Shown: piece after piece, positions 18,519 through 27,235 of the stretch | Position numbering within the stretch: position 1 is the stretch's first letter | Layout of the letters: the number at the start of each line of letters is the position of its first letter | Assembly (NCBI RefSeq): GCF_009829085.1 | Contig: NZ_WUQY01000024.1 | Span: 1 to 64,000 of the forward strand | From: Sphingobacterium bovisgrunnientis | GTDB taxonomy: Bacteria > Bacteroidota > Bacteroidia > Sphingobacteriales > Sphingobacteriaceae | DNA length: 64,000 nt | Direction of reading: 5' to 3' | Notes under the pieces: model-generated | The model's input: only the letters and a program-made list of their open reading frames with translations | Database searches by the model: none | What the model was told of the DNA's origin: nothing | Program-made: the position numbers and the translations under genes

Positions 18519-18742
18519 TTTAATAAATCGTTATTACGGGGAAGAGCAGCAGATTTCATACGTCTAACTTCATCTCTTTGTTGGCGATGTTGCTGCTCTG
18601 TTTTCAATAACCTCGTTAGGAGCTCTAAATAGCCAATATCTTCACTTTCAGCTGTAGCTATTATTTGATCCAAATTTGCAGCAACCGCTGAGATTCTGAA
18701 GTCTGAACAAAGTTGTTTTACCAGTTGTTTTTGATTTTCCAT
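18458..18742 (-). pseudogene. istB: IstB, IS21 helper ATPase, truncated
   Basis: The first ~78 codons match the N-terminal helical domain of IstB (SEDIGYLELLTRLLKTEQ, then RRMKSAALPR and LLNYD). After that the frame reads antisense into the IS110 fragment and ends at 18458. The whole AAA+ ATPase module is absent, so it cannot support transposition. It follows istA at 59 bp, the usual IS21 order. Confidence 0.8.
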
Positions 18743-18801
18743 TGTTATATTTTTAGTAGAGTTATTAGTTTTTCCCTGCCGTATTACCGACAGGGATATT
18801 A

Positions 18802-20343
18802 TTAGTTGTTACCAAAAAGCAATTCATAATCTGTTAAATCACTTTTCTGAGGTTCGAGTTCCATTTGGGTGTTATTGCTTGCTGAAAGTGGGTTGAGCCT
18901 GATAATTTTGGTTTCCAGTTCCGGTTTATGGATTTTTTCTGAGCGGATATAATCTAGATAAGCTTTAAAGTCCGTTGCGCTTAGTATATTATTAGCATGA
19001 ACGTAATCTAATGCACGTGATATATCAAATGCATTATTGTTTTCTATGACACGCTCAATCATTTGTATCTGATCACGTATATATCTTTTTTTATGGAGTT
19101 TTATCGCAATTAACCATTGCTGAGCTTTTTCTATATTTTCGAATAAAGAAGCTGTTTGATAAATCAGTTCTGTTACCTTTGGCTCCATATTACGGCCATG
19201 AGTACGCAGAATGATCTCTTTCCCTTTTAAAGCTGAAACTTCATGTACGCAGATTTCTTTTCCTGAGAGCTCTGTAATGTGTAATTTGCCATGCTGCTCG
19301 CTAAGGTGGACTTTAGTAATACCAGCGTTATATGTGCCAATTGGAACACTATAGAAATTACCCTTATAAGACACCTTATTATCTTTATGAACAGCATAAA
19401 TCTGTTTTTGCGGTGGCTTGGGAAGCACTTGGTGATACTGTTCTAAAAACATCTGCTCTTTAGCAAGTTCTTCTAGTGGAATAAGTTTGGTTGTACCATG
19501 GGGCAGATTGTTGGCCGTACGGTGCAGCCAGGCTATACACTCATCATTAAGCGTTTCAAGATCACGATATGGCCTATTATATAGAAAGTTCTGCTTTACA
19601 TATTTAACTACGTTTTCTACTTTACCCTTGCTTTGGGGATCGGATTTTCGACAAAAATGAAGCTTAATTCCACGCTCTCGCACATAATTCGAAAACTCGG
19701 AAGTGAGTACTATGTCACCTAGGTTTTCAGAGACGATAAACAATCTGTCCTGATCATAAACGATTTCTTCAGGCAGACCAGCAATAAACTGAAAAGCTTG
19801 TTCATGTGCATCAATAACCATTGCCGTGGTAAAAGGAATATCACTAAACAAAACGAACTTATAACGGCTGCGCGATAGAATGAAAGTAAAGAATTGTACT
19901 CTCTTTTGCTTATTTGTTGTGGTGGTCATATTATAAAAACCAAAGTCTACCTGAGCTTGACTACCGTAAGGAAGCTCTTCAACCATCTGAAAATCACGAG
20001 CAGAGCTCACTTTAGGAATATTGAATTCCGCCCGAATGCCTTGTACAAAGTTGAATACTGTTTTGGCACTAACTGAGGGAAAGTCAGGGTGTTGTTCTTT
20101 AAGCCAATCAAACATTTGTGCGGCAGAAGTATCATGGTAGAGCTCCAATTTTTCCCGTACAAAATCTCGAAAGGGATCAAGAAGTTTTTTCTTAGAAATA
20201 GGCTGTTCTAGTTCTTTTTGGTAACTTTGGTCGTCTTTGGATAAGAGCTTTTTTACCGTGCGCCAATTCAGTCCTAAATGTTCTGAAATTTTGCGTATCG
20301 AATTACCTTCTCGATACATTTTGTGAACCTCATGATAGGTCAT
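18802..20343 (-). CDS. istA: IS21-family transposase IstA
   Basis: About 513 aa and full length. I chose ATG 20343 (MTYHEVHKMYREG); an ATG eight codons upstream is possible. The N-terminus is a helix-turn-helix (SIRKISEHLGLNWRTVKKLL), followed by an RNase H-like DDE domain: Asp in QAQVDFG, Asp in IVYDQD and Glu in SKGKVENVVK. A C-terminal Mu-transposase-like beta-barrel follows (YKGNFYSVP). IstA normally needs IstB for transposition, and IstB is broken here. Confidence 0.92.
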   Translation of the reverse strand: MTYHEVHKMYREGNSIRKISEHLGLNWRTVKKLLSKDDQSYQKELEQPISKKKLLDPFRDFVREKLELYHDTSAAQMFDWLKEQHPDFPSVSAKTVFNFVQGIRAEFNIPKVSSARDFQMVEELPYGSQAQVDFGFYNMTTTTNKQKRVQFFTFILSRSRYKFVLFSDIPFTTAMVIDAHEQAFQFIAGLPEEIVYDQDRLFIVSENLGDIVLTSEFSNYVRERGIKLHFCRKSDPQSKGKVENVVKYVKQNFLYNRPYRDLETLNDECIAWLHRTANNLPHGTTKLIPLEELAKEQMFLEQYHQVLPKPPQKQIYAVHKDNKVSYKGNFYSVPIGTYNAGITKVHLSEQHGKLHITELSGKEICVHEVSALKGKEIILRTHGRNMEPKVTELIYQTASLFENIEKAQQWLIAIKLHKKRYIRDQIQMIERVIENNNAFDISRALDYVHANNILSATDFKAYLDYIRSEKIHKPELETKIIRLNPLSASNNTQMELEPQKSDLTDYELLFGNN

Positions 20344-20406
20344 AAGTTTATTTAAATAATAGTTCATAATTACTTTGTCTTATTGCTATAACAAAGCTTG
20401 TTTTTT

Positions 20407-20431
20407 CTTTTGGAACTCTATGTTCCAAAAG
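20407..20431. repeat. Hairpin in the IS21 leader
   Basis: CTTTTGGAAC (20407-20416) and GTTCCAAAAG (20422-20431) pair perfectly around a 5-nt loop. It lies between the IS21 end repeats and the istA start. It might limit istA expression by read-through from outside, as leader hairpins do in some other insertion sequences; that role is a guess. Confidence 0.5.
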
Positions 20432-20439
20432 ATGAACTA

Positions 20440-20505
20440 TGTATTTATTATTGCCAATTATGCTGCACTCTTTATTGCCAAAAATTGTGTATTCTGAATT
20501 ACCGA
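20440..20505 (-). repeat. Three 18-bp IS21 end repeats with 24-bp spacing
   Basis: On the minus strand three similar 18-mers start with T(C/T)GG(T/C)AAT and end in CA: TCGGTAATTCAGAATACA (20488-20505), TTGGCAATAAAGAGTGCA (20464-20481) and TTGGCAATAATAAATACA (20440-20457). Their starts are exactly 24 bp apart. Multiple repeats inside the ends are characteristic of IS21 and are the expected IstA binding sites. Confidence 0.75.
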
Positions 20506-20737
20506 TTACATTTAATTAAATTTTTAAGTAAAAAAGATGCTAAAAAATATATGAATTTTAGGCAATCGATTGATTATTAACAATATTTTTACTATCAAAA
20601 TATTCCTTTAACTTTATAGTGTGATGTCTAAAGTTTGAGGATAGCCAATTATAGAAGAATACTTTCCCTCCATTATTCACAAACAGACAAGAATAAATAT
20701 TCAATTATTATTTAAAGTCATAAACTTAAAAACAATT

Positions 20738-21367
20738 ATGAACAACAAAAAGCGATTAAACCTCGAAAAATTAGCCAATTTGCTGAAACATGTTAGTCCT
20801 CAGGAGTTTTTCTCTATCTTAGGAGGGACTGGATTTGATGGCTATTGCGTATTTGAGTACTACAAATATCTGAGCACTAATGGATTTGATAGAAATCCTG
20901 ATTTGAGTTTTGATGAAAACTTCTACTATTCAGCTTTTACCCAACATCATAAAAATTTGAATAATGATGTAATTCCCTCAAATCTAATCCCAAATGGTAC
21001 AGGAAGTATTGCAGGACCAACTGGAGATCAGGTAGGTAGTTTCAATGTTACATTTTTTGACACCATAAATATCGAAGGAAACGATGGCAGTACAGGAAGC
21101 TCTGGAAGTTCTGGAAGTATTATTGGTGATAGTTTATCGAGCATCTTGTCAGATTCAAATAACAAGGTGATGATCAATAGTGGTGGTCACGCATGGGACC
21201 TACAGTCAATTACAGCAGCACCAACCGATGGGTCCTCAGGTAGTTCATCTACATCATATAATATTTCATTATATGACCCCAAAACAGGAAATTATGATTT
21301 TAAAACAGTTACTGCAGCTGAATTAATCGGAAATGTGGAAGCGTTCAAAAAACCAGGTTCAAATTAA
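20738..21367 (+). CDS. Double-glycine-leader secreted protein (type I cargo)
   Basis: A 209-aa protein with no Sec signal. Residues 1-30 form a GG leader: in VSPQEFFSILGG, Glu23 is at -8, Phe24 at -7, Ile27 at -4 and Gly29-Gly30 at -2/-1, the pattern recognised by C39-peptidase exporters. Such an exporter is encoded 3.6 kb downstream in the same direction. The mature part (about 179 aa) has one cysteine (Cys37 in GYCVFEYYKYLS), Ser/Gly-rich tracts (about 126-137 and 165-172), and a C-terminal part with GGHAWD (His151) and LYDPKTG (Asp180). Cys, His and Asp in this order suggest a papain-like fold, though this is unproven. The single Cys argues against a lanthipeptide. The product family is not recognised. 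Confidence 0.8.
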   Translation: MNNKKRLNLEKLANLLKHVSPQEFFSILGGTGFDGYCVFEYYKYLSTNGFDRNPDLSFDENFYYSAFTQHHKNLNNDVIPSNLIPNGTGSIAGPTGDQVGSFNVTFFDTINIEGNDGSTGSSGSSGSIIGDSLSSILSDSNNKVMINSGGHAWDLQSITAAPTDGSSGSSSTSYNISLYDPKTGNYDFKTVTAAELIGNVEAFKKPGSN

Positions 21368-21370
21368 TCC

Positions 21371-21398
21371 TTGATGGAGTATTAACTTACTCCATCAA
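21371..21398 (+). promoter_or_regulatory. Hairpin directly after the GG-leader gene
   Basis: TTGATGGAGTA (21371-21381) and TACTCCATCAA (21388-21398) pair perfectly with a 6-nt loop, beginning 4 bp after the stop codon. It is followed by an AT-rich sequence but no uninterrupted T-run. This fits a partial terminator or 3'-end stabiliser that keeps cargo mRNA above that of the downstream maturation genes. Confidence 0.65.
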
Positions 21399-21416
21399 AC
21401 TAATTTATATATATAT

Positions 21417-22031
21417 ATGAAAAGTATAGTATTACTAATCAGTTTTATCACTTTAGCATTGAACTCATTTGCTCAACAGGAGGAGCGAAATTTCAAGTCT
21501 ATTTTAGAAAAAAGCGCTAAAAGATCAAAAGTAGCATATACCCTACCCAACGATTACACCTTCGATTGTTCCAAACCAAGCGGCTCAGATAGCAAAGCCT
21601 TATATGGCCTATTTGCGGTTTCGGATTGTATCTTTATATCACCTGATAGTCTTTTGGCATTTGGAGTTAAAATTTATGGATATGACAAAGATTATATTGG
21701 ACTCCGTCTTCGTGATAGCATTATGCATTTTCAATTAGACAGCATCAGATTACGAACTATAAATGCAGAAGGTGAATTCTTTAGCAAGAAATTTCTTAAA
21801 AAATTTAACGCTAATGGAGGTTTTTATGCCAAATTTGAACCTTCACCAAAGTTTTACAAAAGAGATGTTTACAACCAAATAATCATGTATGAAATATCTC
21901 ATTATCAATTTGGTGAGATTGGGGTACACTTTTTAGTCAATAAAGCCAATATAGAAGATCCCAAAAAGAAAAAGAAGATCGAGAAAGAAATGAAAAAGAT
22001 ACTGAGTGGATTCAAGTTTTACATGGAATAA
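21417..22031 (+). CDS. Sec-exported protein of unknown function
   Basis: A 204-aa protein with a clear signal peptide (MKSIVLLISFITLALNSFAQ). The mature part is mixed alpha/beta with two cysteines (TFDCSK and VSDCIF) and a very basic, lysine-rich helix near the C-terminus (DPKKKKKIEKEMKKIL). No family is recognised. It lies 49 bp after the cargo gene and 6 bp before the first glycosyltransferase, so it is in the export operon. A periplasmic immunity protein, inhibitor or chaperone for the cargo is possible from position alone. Confidence 0.75.
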   Translation: MKSIVLLISFITLALNSFAQQEERNFKSILEKSAKRSKVAYTLPNDYTFDCSKPSGSDSKALYGLFAVSDCIFISPDSLLAFGVKIYGYDKDYIGLRLRDSIMHFQLDSIRLRTINAEGEFFSKKFLKKFNANGGFYAKFEPSPKFYKRDVYNQIIMYEISHYQFGEIGVHFLVNKANIEDPKKKKKIEKEMKKILSGFKFYME

Positions 22032-22037
22032 CTTTAC

Positions 22038-23993
22038 ATGAAAACTATCTGCTATTTCGATGAATATCACTATAGAGCAAATGGGCTTTTTACCTATACA
22101 AATTATTACAAGGAACTACTGGAAGAATATAATAATTATGAGTTAATTATCATACGATTCAATGCACCTGTTACGACTGAATATTACGATAATTCAGTCA
22201 GGTGCTTTGAATTTGACTTTAAAGCTGATGCGATAAATGAGGATTTATTTATCCATTCTGAAATTTTCAATTTTTTAAATACTATTTCTAATGAAATAAT
22301 ATTGCATTTCAATTGGTATAGTCACCTTCAATTAAACTATTTAATTAAGAGTTTTTTCACTGTCAAATCAGTTCTCGTGGTTCATTGTCTCCAATGGAGA
22401 GACCTAGTTGATTCAGATATTACTTTGTTCAATCATATCGAAAAAAAACTAACTATTGGAGAGTCATTATCTGGAATGGAAAGTTACACTATTAACCATG
22501 AGATGCACAACTACCATTATTTAGATGAAATAATTACAGTATCAGATTTTGCAAAAAAAAATCTTAATGTATTATTCAAAATTCCAAATTCAAAAATTAC
22601 AACTATTTACAATGGACTATATTTTTATAGAAAAAAGAATAACAAGAAAAAATTACGACGTCAATTCAATTATTCTAGTGACGATATAATTTTTTTGTAC
22701 GTAGGCAGCATTTCAAGACGAAAAGGGATTTTCGATTTCACAAAAGTATTCCTTGAAATAGCAAAAAAATATAAAAATTTAAAACTATTGATATGTGGCG
22801 ATGGAAAACTTCAAGACTTATTTAAGTTGGTCGGTCTATCCAATAATATTAAGATTATCGGCCCACAAGAAAAAAATGTCGTTTTTAACCTTTATAATTT
22901 AGCTGACATTGGCATCGTACCTTCTTACATAGAACAATGCAGTTTTACAGTACTTGAGATGTTGAGCAATCAGCTTCCCATTATATTATCCAAAACCGAT
23001 GCTTTGCCTGAATTATATGATTCTCCATACACAATTAATATTTCTAGAAAACAGAATAGTTTTAGCAGGCTGAACGAAACATCTATAAAAAATGTCCTTG
23101 AGTCGGCAATTTATAGTAAAAAAGATATGCTTTCAGTGGCAAAGAATAACTACTTATTAGGATCGAAAAAATTTGACATTGTACAAACAATAAAAAAAAC
23201 AACCGAGGTTTATTCAAAAAAAACGAATAGAGCCTCAAAAGGAAAAACGATTGTATTTATTAAAAATTTAGAAGGAGAAAATCTTGATTCAATTTATAGA
23301 TATTTTTCATTACTCGATCAGGAGTTCGAAATATTTCTATATAAAAAAACAGAAATATCCACAACTAACTTTAATAACATCCAATCAATAAATTATTTTG
23401 ATGAATTAGTTTTGAATCCAATCATCCAAAGGAGCAAGGCTGAATCTGTTCTATTTATATCCGAATTCCCTATAAATACCGGAGCTTTTGAAAAACTTAA
23501 TCAAGAGCTATTTGATGGTAAATACGATGTCGTATTCGGTAGCCATACAATATTTGACGGATTATTATATGAAACTAAAAAATCAAAATATTACGATCAT
23601 CTTTGGTATAAACAAACTTTAAATGCTCATTGCATATTATTTAATATACAATATTTAAAAAAAAATATTCTTTCTTCAAATTATGGCCAATTATATCTTT
23701 TAGATTTATTGTTAAATAAAATGAGTAAAATCAATTTTAGTATTATTGATTATCCAGTTTCTATTTTCAAGGTCAAAAAGAAAGTCTTGTCTGAAAATAA
23801 TATAACAAAAGATGATTTGTACTATTATTTTTCGATCATTAAAGACGCTTTATTAAGTAGAGAAATATCTTTTAAAGACGACCACATCGTAACACATATC
23901 GAGTTTATTTTTAAGCATAGATATAGAAAAGATAAATTAAAAAAAGATCAACAGGCATGGTATAAAAAAATATTAGAAGATACCTTTACTTAA
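22038..23993 (+). CDS. GT4-type glycosyltransferase with extra C-terminal domain
   Basis: A 651-aa cytoplasmic protein. Residues about 1-385 look like a GT-B glycosyltransferase of family 4: FLYVGSISRRKGIFDF, LLICGDGKL and the E-x7-E motif EQCSFTVLE (Glu299 and Glu307). Residues about 395-651 form a second region I cannot assign with confidence; it has the feel of a degenerate GT-A domain (VLFISEFPINTG, DYPVSIFK). Two-domain enzymes can add sugars in sequence. The gene is AT-richer, with more A-runs, than the ribosomal region. The placement suggests it glycosylates the GG-leader protein before export. Confidence 0.8.
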   Translation: MKTICYFDEYHYRANGLFTYTNYYKELLEEYNNYELIIIRFNAPVTTEYYDNSVRCFEFDFKADAINEDLFIHSEIFNFLNTISNEIILHFNWYSHLQLNYLIKSFFTVKSVLVVHCLQWRDLVDSDITLFNHIEKKLTIGESLSGMESYTINHEMHNYHYLDEIITVSDFAKKNLNVLFKIPNSKITTIYNGLYFYRKKNNKKKLRRQFNYSSDDIIFLYVGSISRRKGIFDFTKVFLEIAKKYKNLKLLICGDGKLQDLFKLVGLSNNIKIIGPQEKNVVFNLYNLADIGIVPSYIEQCSFTVLEMLSNQLPIILSKTDALPELYDSPYTINISRKQNSFSRLNETSIKNVLESAIYSKKDMLSVAKNNYLLGSKKFDIVQTIKKTTEVYSKKTNRASKGKTIVFIKNLEGENLDSIYRYFSLLDQEFEIFLYKKTEISTTNFNNIQSINYFDELVLNPIIQRSKAESVLFISEFPINTGAFEKLNQELFDGKYDVVFGSHTIFDGLLYETKKSKYYDHLWYKQTLNAHCILFNIQYLKKNILSSNYGQLYLLDLLLNKMSKINFSIIDYPVSIFKVKKKVLSENNITKDDLYYYFSIIKDALLSREISFKDDHIVTHIEFIFKHRYRKDKLKKDQQAWYKKILEDTFT

Positions 23994-24024
23994 AAGAAAT
24001 TTCGTCATGTAAAAATGATCCATT

Positions 24025-24954
24025 ATGAATAGTGAACACAATAATTTAATTATCGAAACCTCTATCTTGATTCCGACCCATAACAACGGTCCATATCTTT
24101 TGGACACGATAAGCAGTATATTACGTCAAGACTACCAAAATTATGAAATTATAATTATTGACGATCACAGTAATGATAATACAGAAATGATTATCCGATC
24201 ATTACAAATGATCGAAAAACGATTAAAATATTACGTAAATGAGGAAAAGCAGGGCTTAGTAAATGCTTTAAATTTTGGAATTAAACAATGCAATGGGCAA
24301 TTTATAGCAAGAATGGATGCTGATGATACAATGATTGGAACAAGATTATCAGAACAAATAAAGTTTCTTAAAGAAAATAGAGATTTTGTTGGAGTTAGTT
24401 CATCAATGCAACTCTTTGATTTTAATGGTTTATTCTTGGGAAATAGAATAGTTAATAGTAACCCAACAGAATGTAAATTCATGTTATTATTTTGTAACAT
24501 GTATGTTCACTCAGCGATGACCATGTATAGTAGCATATTTAAGGAATACAAATATGATAAAAATTATAAATTTTGTGAAGATTATGATCTGTGGTGCAGA
24601 ATTAGTAAAAAGCATAAATTGGGAAATTTATCAACTATACATCATTCCTATCGTATTCATAACAGTTCTACTAGATCATCTAGTGGTTTAGCAGAGCAAC
24701 GTATTAACGTGTTAAAATTATTATCTAAAAATCTGACAGAGATTGATATAGAACACACTGAGCATGAACTACTTATACACTACTGCCTTTTTAACAGTAC
24801 TACGCGAATTGGCTCAGAATTAGAAATTATGAAATGGATAACCAAAATATTTGAAAGTAAATATTTAAAAAACGAATTTGATCAAGAATATTTATATTCT
24901 AAATATAAGTATTTGCTTAATAAATTCTGCTTCCCTAGCACTGTTATTGATTGA
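24025..24954 (+). CDS. Family 2 glycosyltransferase
   Basis: A 309-aa GT-A enzyme. Motifs are SILIPTHNNGPYL at the start, DDHSND (Asp46-Asp47, nucleotide binding), MDADD (Asp98-Asp101, metal-binding DxD) and EDYDLWCR (Glu185-Asp186, catalytic ED). It has no transmembrane segment. It lies 31 bp after the GT4 gene and 54 bp before the exporter. It would transfer a sugar from a nucleotide donor to the cargo or extend the first sugar; donor and acceptor are unknown. Confidence 0.88.
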   Translation: MNSEHNNLIIETSILIPTHNNGPYLLDTISSILRQDYQNYEIIIIDDHSNDNTEMIIRSLQMIEKRLKYYVNEEKQGLVNALNFGIKQCNGQFIARMDADDTMIGTRLSEQIKFLKENRDFVGVSSSMQLFDFNGLFLGNRIVNSNPTECKFMLLFCNMYVHSAMTMYSSIFKEYKYDKNYKFCEDYDLWCRISKKHKLGNLSTIHHSYRIHNSSTRSSSGLAEQRINVLKLLSKNLTEIDIEHTEHELLIHYCLFNSTTRIGSELEIMKWITKIFESKYLKNEFDQEYLYSKYKYLLNKFCFPSTVID

Positions 24955-25008
24955 TATTACTATTTTTTTCACTAGAAATCTAAATTTATAAACGCATTAG
25001 TCCAAACT

Positions 25009-27228
25009 ATGACTATTAAACCATTTCCTATAGATCGTCAACTTGATTTCATGGACTGTGGTCCTGCGAGCTTAAAGATGATTGCTAAATACTACGGTAA
25101 GTATTATTCCTTGCAATACTTACGTGACCTTTGCGGTAATACAAGAGAAGGTGTATCTTTGGCGGGAATATCTCATGGAGCAGAAACTATAGGTTTACGC
25201 TCCTTAGCAGCACACTGCACAACCGAAGATCTAATTGAAAAAGTACCTTTACCTATTATTCTTCATTGGGACAATTCGCATTTTATTGTGTTATACGATG
25301 TTAAAGAAAAACGAAATGGAAAGACTACATTCTATGTAGCTGATCCAGCTAAAGGTCATGTTAGTTATAATAAAGAAGAATTTGAGGATAAATGGACCAA
25401 GCGCAATGAAAATAAAACCTCAGGAATAGCTTTGATTCTAGAGCCTCAAGCAGACTTCAAACAGCGTCAAGTACATGAGAAAGCTGAACGAGGAAGACAT
25501 TTAGAAAATATCGTAGGATATTTTGCACCCTATAAAAAAAGCTTTCTCTATTTGGGATTGGTTATGCTTCTTATTACAGCAATGCAGGCTGTACTACCTT
25601 TTATCTCAAAAGCGGTCATTGACGTTGGGATCCAGACTCAGGATGTATCGTTTATCAATATTGTTTTGATAGCCAATTTAGCATTGATTGTAAGTATTAC
25701 GTTGAGCTCGGCTGTACGAGATTGGATACTTCAGCACATGTCTTCCCGTATTAATATCGCATTGATTTCTGATTATCTCATTAAGTTAATGAAACTACCA
25801 GTTTCTTTCTTCGAAAACAAAATGCTTGGAGATATACTACAACGTGCCAATGACCATGAGCGCATTCGTTCCTTTATTATGAACAATTCCTTGAATCTTA
25901 TTTTCTCGTCGTTGACCTTTGTCATATTTGGTGTCGTATTATTAATTTTCAACAAGACCATATTTTGGATATTCTTAGTGGGTAGTGCATTATATATCCT
26001 TTGGGTGATGGGATTTCTACGCCTTCGGAAAAAATTAGATTGGGATTATTTCGAGTTGAATGCCAAAAATCAAAGCTATTGGGTGGAAACCATAGGTGGT
26101 ATACAAGATATTAAAATTAACAATTATGAACAAGCTAAACGTTGGAAATGGGAAGGTATTCAAGCGAGATTATTTAAGGTAAATCTTCGTATGCTGGGCA
26201 TCAACAATATTCAAAACTTAGGCGCTAGCTTCATTGATTCTGTTAAAAATTTATTGATTACCTTTTTTTGTGCCAAAGCCGTTATTGCTGGTGAAATTAC
26301 GTTTGGAGTCATGATTTCTACCCAATTCATCATCGGTATGTTGAACGGCCCAGTACAGCAACTAATCTCTTTTATGGTCGGATTTCAGTTTGCGCAAATA
26401 TCGTTTATGCGACTAAATGAAGTTCAAATATTAAAGGACGAGGATGAAGACGTGGGGAACAATGACATGGATCTAGCTGGCAGTAAGGACATTGTATTGA
26501 ATAATGTATCCTTTCAATATACTACCGTTTCTCCTCTGATATTAAAAAACATCCATTTGGTAATTCCTGAAGGTAAAATCACGGCAATTGTTGGAGATAG
26601 TGGTTCTGGCAAATCGACTTTATTAAAACTATTACTTCGATTGTACAAACCAAGTTATGGAGAAATTTTGATTGGAGGCATGAATATCAACAATATAGGT
26701 CTACACCAATGGCGTGACAAATGTGGTGCAGTAATGCAAGATGGTAAAATATTCAATGACACCATTTTGAACAACATCATCCTAGATGATGAAAAACCTG
26801 ACAATGATAAACTTCGAAAAGCCGTACAAACTGCTAATATTGGTTATGAAATCGAACAACTTCCATTAGGTTACCAAACCAAAATGGGTGAAAACGGACG
26901 TGGATTGAGTGGTGGACAAAAACAACGTGTCCTAATAGCAAGGGCTTTATACAAGAATCCTGATATTTTATTTTTCGATGAAGCTACGAATGCCCTTGAC
27001 ACCATCAACGAGCAAAAAATCACTCAAGCATTGGATGAAGTTTTTCATGGTAAGACCGTAATCGTAGTCGCCCATCGATTAAGTACGATCCGTAAAGCAG
27101 ATCAAATTGTCGTCATGCGTGATGGACATATTGTCGAAGTTGGAAACCATGACTCATTAATGCAAAGACAGGGAAGATATCACCAATTAGTCGAAAGCCA
27201 ATCCGAAGTCAAAGTATTAGCAAATTAA
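25009..27228 (+). CDS. C39-peptidase-containing ABC exporter
   Basis: A 739-aa inner-membrane transporter that cleaves GG leaders and exports the cargo. The N-terminal C39 peptidase has Cys17 (MDCGPASLKM), His91 (DNSHFIVLYD) and Asp112 (VADPAKG), so the triad is complete. The transmembrane domain spans about 170-455. The ATPase domain (about 490-735) has Walker A GDSGSGKST (529-537), signature LSGGQ (633-637), Walker B LFFDE (Asp657-Glu658) and the H-loop His689. A tight operon with HlyD and TolC partners makes this a peptidase-containing type I system, matched by the GG leader of the first gene. Confidence 0.95.
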   Translation: MTIKPFPIDRQLDFMDCGPASLKMIAKYYGKYYSLQYLRDLCGNTREGVSLAGISHGAETIGLRSLAAHCTTEDLIEKVPLPIILHWDNSHFIVLYDVKEKRNGKTTFYVADPAKGHVSYNKEEFEDKWTKRNENKTSGIALILEPQADFKQRQVHEKAERGRHLENIVGYFAPYKKSFLYLGLVMLLITAMQAVLPFISKAVIDVGIQTQDVSFINIVLIANLALIVSITLSSAVRDWILQHMSSRINIALISDYLIKLMKLPVSFFENKMLGDILQRANDHERIRSFIMNNSLNLIFSSLTFVIFGVVLLIFNKTIFWIFLVGSALYILWVMGFLRLRKKLDWDYFELNAKNQSYWVETIGGIQDIKINNYEQAKRWKWEGIQARLFKVNLRMLGINNIQNLGASFIDSVKNLLITFFCAKAVIAGEITFGVMISTQFIIGMLNGPVQQLISFMVGFQFAQISFMRLNEVQILKDEDEDVGNNDMDLAGSKDIVLNNVSFQYTTVSPLILKNIHLVIPEGKITAIVGDSGSGKSTLLKLLLRLYKPSYGEILIGGMNINNIGLHQWRDKCGAVMQDGKIFNDTILNNIILDDEKPDNDKLRKAVQTANIGYEIEQLPLGYQTKMGENGRGLSGGQKQRVLIARALYKNPDILFFDEATNALDTINEQKITQALDEVFHGKTVIVVAHRLSTIRKADQIVVMRDGHIVEVGNHDSLMQRQGRYHQLVESQSEVKVLAN

Positions 27229-27235
27229 TATACTC

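Larger units (their letters stand above)
18500..20510 (-). mobile_element. Truncated IS21-family insertion sequence
   Basis: The remnant comprises, on the minus strand, an end at about 20510 (reading inwards TGTAATCGG), three end repeats, an intact istA and a 5' piece of istB. The other end was lost at about 18497-18515, where the sequence becomes an IS110 fragment in the opposite orientation. With istB and one terminus missing it should be unable to move alone. Confidence 0.75.

Noticed and set aside
20398..20580. 60-codon plus-strand frame across the IS21 end
   Set aside because: It covers the hairpin, the end repeats and the terminus of the insertion sequence, so it is incidental.
20738..21367. 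Cargo considered as a lanthipeptide or other thioether RiPP precursor
   Set aside because: The core has a single cysteine and no LanM, LanB, radical SAM or cyclodehydratase is encoded nearby.
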